Source: Gemmataceae bacterium (GTDB lineage Bacteria; Planctomycetota; Planctomycetia; Gemmatales; Gemmataceae). Taken from it: a DNA stretch of 7,849 nt. The stretch is taken from assembly GCA_947490035.1 (NCBI GenBank), contig CANLGS010000153.1, positions 1-7,849 of the forward strand, read 5' to 3'. Within the stretch, counting starts at the first letter, position 1, and every line of letters starts with the position of its first letter. A program made the translations under genes and the position numbers. Shown piece by piece: positions 5,198-7,849 of this stretch. Below the pieces are notes generated by a model. That model saw nothing but the letters and a program-made list of their open reading frames with translations. It did not search any database and had not been told where the DNA came from.

Positions 5198-7210
5198 TTA
5201 TTTCGCGGTCCGCTCCGGGACGGCCCACACGAGCGCGGTCGTGTCCGCGTGCCCGGTGATGAGCTTCGTGCCGTCCGGCGTGAATCGCAGAGACTGGGTG
5301 TAGCCGCGATAGCGACCGCCCCACGCACCCCCGGAGAGCTTGTACTCGCCGAAGGATTTCGAGGTTGCCGTGTCGAAGAACTCCACATTTTCGTCCGCGG
5401 CAACGGCCAGCGTCTTGCCATCGGGTGAAAGTGCGGCGCGCCCGGATTTGACAATCGAAATCGAACACACCTGCTTCCACGTCTTGGTGGAATAGACGAC
5501 CGCCCAGTGATTGTCCCCGCCGCCCGGCGCGTTGGTCCGGGCGAGGACGGTGAGCCATTTGCCGTCGTCGGAAAACGTGGGCGTTCCGGCGCTCTGAAGT
5601 TTCGCATCAACGAGATAATTGACGCGCTGTTCCGCGACGGGGAGTACCGTCGTGGGATCGATGCCGATTGCGATGAGCACCCCGTCTGGTGAGAGGTCAG
5701 AGGAAAAGCACTCCCTGTCGAACACGCGAGCCGTTTTGAGGCGCTCGCCGGTACTCGAATCCCAGACAACCACCTGAGCGTTGTGAAGCGCGTCGGACGG
5801 GCCGATGATCGCGAACACCGTTTTTCCGTCAGCCGCGACGCGGATCGCCTCCACGGAACCACGCTTCGGTAGCTTGGCATCGCCGATCAGTTTCAACAAC
5901 TCTTTTCCGGTTGCCGCGTCGGACTTCATCACCTCGTTCTTGTCCGGAACGCCAGCGTACAGGAACTTGCCGTCCGGCGAGAACGCGGGCTGTAGGGACG
6001 TCCACCGATCCGCAGGCGCGCGCCACAGTTCCGCGCCCGTACTCGCGTCCCACACGCAGAGTCGCCCGTCCTGTCCGCGCGTCGCGATACGTTTGCCATC
6101 GGCCGATATGCCCAGGCTCGCGATCTCTCGCGAGTGCCCAGCGTTCTGCTCTGAGAACAGCGGCTTGCCGGTCGCGGCGTCCCAGCGGAAGAGAACGTGC
6201 CCACTGGTCGCGACGAGTGTCTTGCCGTCTGGGGTGAACCGAGCAGGTGCCGCACGGAAGCCGTAGCCGCTCGCGTCGCCGTCGAACTTGCGGATCACCT
6301 TGCCCGCGACCGGATCCCACCACAGCACACCGGCGTCACCGGCGACGAGAATTGTCTTGCCGTCCGGCGCGAAGCTCACCGACGCGCCAACGCCGGGGTC
6401 GAGAAGATCGTTCCGCCGCTTGCCGGTCTTTACGTCGAAGAAGTGCCACTCGATTTTGACGTTGCCCGTGTACTGTTGAGCCACGATCAAGTCGCGCGCG
6501 GGGTTCAGCGCGCAATCGAGATATGAATGCTCGCTGATTTTCACCTCGGCCACCCTCTTTGCGGTGGCCGTATCCCAGAGAACGAATTTGTCGTCCGCAT
6601 TCGCGAAGACATGCTTCCCATCGGCGGAGAACCTCACGGAATTGGCGTTGACCACTTTTCCTTCCAAGTCGATCGTCTTGCCCGTCTTGAGATCACAGAG
6701 GGAAATCGGTCGGGCAAACACAAACGAGCTATTCAGGTCGTGTGCGCACGCAACAACCAATTTGCTGCCATCGGGCGAGAAATAGAGGGGACCGGCCATC
6801 GCGTGCGCAAACGCAGCCACCTGCTTCGGCTTGGCCTTCGCGTCGGCCGGCGTCTCCCACACGAACACCGTGTCGCGGGTACACGCCGCGACGTACCTTC
6901 CGTCCGGCGAGACCTGCGGCTCGTTTTCCGCGAGCTTCGATCTGTCCAGCGGAAGTACAATCGGTTCGCTGCTCTTGTCGTCGGTCGCGCGCCAGCGGCG
7001 CACGTCCGCGCCCGGCCCGACCGTCACGACAGTGCCGTCCTTCTCGATGCCGAAGCCGGTGATCGGTGCGCGGTTGCGGAGCGTGCCGAATCGCATCAGC
7101 GCGCCGGCCGGGAGCGGGTCGCCGTAGCGGTCCAGCTTCTCCCGTGGGTCGGCGGCGAACGCGGGCACGCACAAACCCAGTGCGACGCTCGCCAAGATTA
7201 AGGCACGCAT
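5198..7210 (-). CDS. Secreted WD40-type beta-propeller protein, about 14 blades
   Basis: The 670-residue protein has a signal peptide (MRALILASVALGLCVPAFAA) and then the leader GDPLPAGALMRFGTLR (30-45), which in planctomycetes precedes WD40 propellers. The cysteine in the signal is preceded by Leu, so this is not a lipobox. Fourteen blade cores can be counted, each centred on an xxDGK-like turn: near residues 57, 103, 147, 197, 238, 283, 328, 371, 413, 461, 509, 549, 597 and 646. Fourteen fits two seven-bladed propellers. Several blades end in a VWD or LWD-type strand (LWDTATAK, RWDAATGK, VWDASTGAE, VWDSSTGE). No enzymatic domain is visible; the likely role is a periplasmic or surface binding scaffold. 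The DNA repeats the CCGTCCGGCG motif because of the SPDGK turns. It starts 4 nt after the hydrolase stop, with GGGAG inside the end of that gene, so translation is probably coupled. Confidence 0.85.
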   Translation of the reverse strand: MRALILASVALGLCVPAFAADPREKLDRYGDPLPAGALMRFGTLRNRAPITGFGIEKDGTVVTVGPGADVRRWRATDDKSSEPIVLPLDRSKLAENEPQVSPDGRYVAACTRDTVFVWETPADAKAKPKQVAAFAHAMAGPLYFSPDGSKLVVACAHDLNSSFVFARPISLCDLKTGKTIDLEGKVVNANSVRFSADGKHVFANADDKFVLWDTATAKRVAEVKISEHSYLDCALNPARDLIVAQQYTGNVKIEWHFFDVKTGKRRNDLLDPGVGASVSFAPDGKTILVAGDAGVLWWDPVAGKVIRKFDGDASGYGFRAAPARFTPDGKTLVATSGHVLFRWDAATGKPLFSEQNAGHSREIASLGISADGKRIATRGQDGRLCVWDASTGAELWRAPADRWTSLQPAFSPDGKFLYAGVPDKNEVMKSDAATGKELLKLIGDAKLPKRGSVEAIRVAADGKTVFAIIGPSDALHNAQVVVWDSSTGERLKTARVFDRECFSSDLSPDGVLIAIGIDPTTVLPVAEQRVNYLVDAKLQSAGTPTFSDDGKWLTVLARTNAPGGGDNHWAVVYSTKTWKQVCSISIVKSGRAALSPDGKTLAVAADENVEFFDTATSKSFGEYKLSGGAWGGRYRGYTQSLRFTPDGTKLITGHADTTALVWAVPERTAK

Positions 7211-7214
7211 AGGT

Positions 7215-7736
7215 TCACTCTCCCAACAGTCGCGCGAAGAACGCGCCCGCGGCGCCGGCGATGTCGTCTTTGTACGCCGTCAGCCGGTGGTCGCCGTCCT
7301 TCAGCAGCCGCAGTTCCACATGAGGGTAATCGACTTCGCGCGCGAAGAACAGACTGTCGCTGTCGGGAACCGTGTCGTCGGCCATGCCGTGGAAGAGCAG
7401 GGCGGGTGTGCGCCAGTCCGTTACGAGGTCGCGCGGCGCGAAGCGGTCGCGCTCCTCGACCAACCCGATACCGATCTCGACGCTCACCCACGCGTTCGTG
7501 ATGCGCCGCCGGCCTGTGCGCTTCCACGCGGCTTGTTCTTCCGGCGTGATTGCGTTCCAGCGGCGGTCGAGGAACCCGAACGCGGGCGCGAGCAGCACGC
7601 AGCCTATCACGCCCTCCGGGTTGTGCTTCGCGAACCACGCGGACGCGAACCCGCCCATGCTCGAACCGACGAGGCCGAGCCGCGTGTGCCCGCGGTCCGC
7701 GAGCCAGTCTCGCGCGGCGGGTGCCGTTGCCCCGAT
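7215..7736 (-). pseudogene. 5'-truncated alpha/beta hydrolase (S9/dienelactone hydrolase-like)
   Basis: The readable part begins near GATAPAARDWLADRGHTRLG and continues with the nucleophile elbow LVGSSMGG; the serine codon is the complement of 7659-7661. The acid loop HGMADDTVP (Asp codon 7377-7379) and GDHRL (His codon 7287-7289) complete a triad. About 173 residues remain, ending at TGA 7215-7217. Family members usually have some 70 more N-terminal residues with the first beta-strands and an HG oxyanion motif. Those are absent: beyond about 7737 the frame stays open to the window edge, but its residues (ELPAARNQNTCNCSVNSG and beyond) do not look like a hydrolase, and another reading frame ends there. 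The ATG at 7656-7658 cannot be the true start because it lies after the catalytic serine. Alternatively a short gene with an unusual N-terminus could still be expressed. It is the first gene of the minus-strand operon. Confidence 0.55.
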
Positions 7737-7744
7737 CCCCGAGT

Positions 7745-7849
7745 TTACGCTGCAATTGCAGGTGTTTTGGTTTCTCGCGGCCGGTAACTCACCTCTTTCG
7801 GGAGTGGCTGAGCGTGTAGGTACGCCGCATACGCTCGGTCCCAGACACC
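7745..7849 (-). CDS. C-terminal end of an unidentified protein, possibly from an insertion sequence
   Basis: A reading frame entering from the right edge ends at TAA (complement of 7745-7747). Its 34 visible residues run VWDRAYAAYLHAQPLPKE, then VSYRPRETKTPAIAA. They resemble a genuine basic protein tail more than the competing frame does. It stops 8 nt before the point where recognisable hydrolase sequence begins, in a stretch where G+C falls from 80% (7681-7740) to 52% (7741-7800). This arrangement fits the end of a transposase or other inserted gene that split the hydrolase, but no family can be named from so little sequence and no terminal inverted repeat can be tested without the other end. 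Confidence 0.4.
   Translation of the reverse strand, partial: GVWDRAYAAYLHAQPLPKEVSYRPRETKTPAIAA

Noticed and set aside
5198..7210. Lipoprotein signal in the WD40 protein
   Set aside because: The cysteine in LGLCVP is preceded by Leu, not Gly/Ala/Ser, so it does not fit a lipobox; an ordinary signal peptide fits better.
7215..7658. Hydrolase starting at ATG 7658
   Set aside because: This would start just after the catalytic serine and leave out the nucleophile, so it cannot be the real start of a functional enzyme.
7750..7761. Perfect 12-bp palindrome CTGCAATTGCAG
   Set aside because: It is short, lies within a plausible coding tail, and has no partner site in the window, so no operator or recombination site can be claimed.

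Overview
The window is G+C-rich bacterial DNA with long, densely packed genes. It most resembles a planctomycete of the Gemmata group. The reasons are a secreted WD40-type protein with many SPDGK blades behind a GDPLPAGALMRFGTLR leader, a PhoPQ-related secreted hydrolase, an HpnC-type squalene-pathway enzyme, and intergenic palindromes of a kind I recall from Gemmata genomes. The placement is from memory of those families; no search was run.

Layout, left to right. (1) 1-366, plus strand: the 3' part of a small zinc-ribbon/membrane-tail protein in DNA of only about 52% G+C. (2) 396-746, minus strand: a Bfd-like [2Fe-2S] protein. (3) 747-836: a short divergent promoter region. (4) 837-2723, plus strand: a 628-aa ion-channel-like protein with the order RCK, two-helix pore, RCK, a non-canonical selectivity filter and an unassigned C-terminal extension. 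(5) 2718-2872: a nested, almost perfect palindrome between convergent genes, which supplies the TAG stop codon of both. (6) 7736 down to 2867, minus strand: a tight apparent operon of alpha/beta hydrolase (5'-truncated), secreted 14-blade beta-propeller protein, secreted PhoPQ-related alpha/beta hydrolase (TTG start) and hpnC. Gaps between these genes are 4, 30 and 3 nt. (7) 7745-7849, minus strand: the 3' end of another, unrecognised reading frame. It abuts the truncated hydrolase and probably marks an insertion.

Functionally, the minus-strand operon combines two exported proteins and a third hydrolase with a cytosolic or membrane-associated enzyme of hopanoid/sterol precursor synthesis. No pathway obviously links them. 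The channel gene and the Bfd-like gene are divergent and may share a promoter region.

I found no RNA gene, CRISPR array, toxin-antitoxin pair or phage module, and no clear new multi-gene system. The most notable items are the stop-codon-supplying palindrome, the in-frame repeat inside hpnC, the unusual pore of the RCK channel, and the probable insertion at the right edge.
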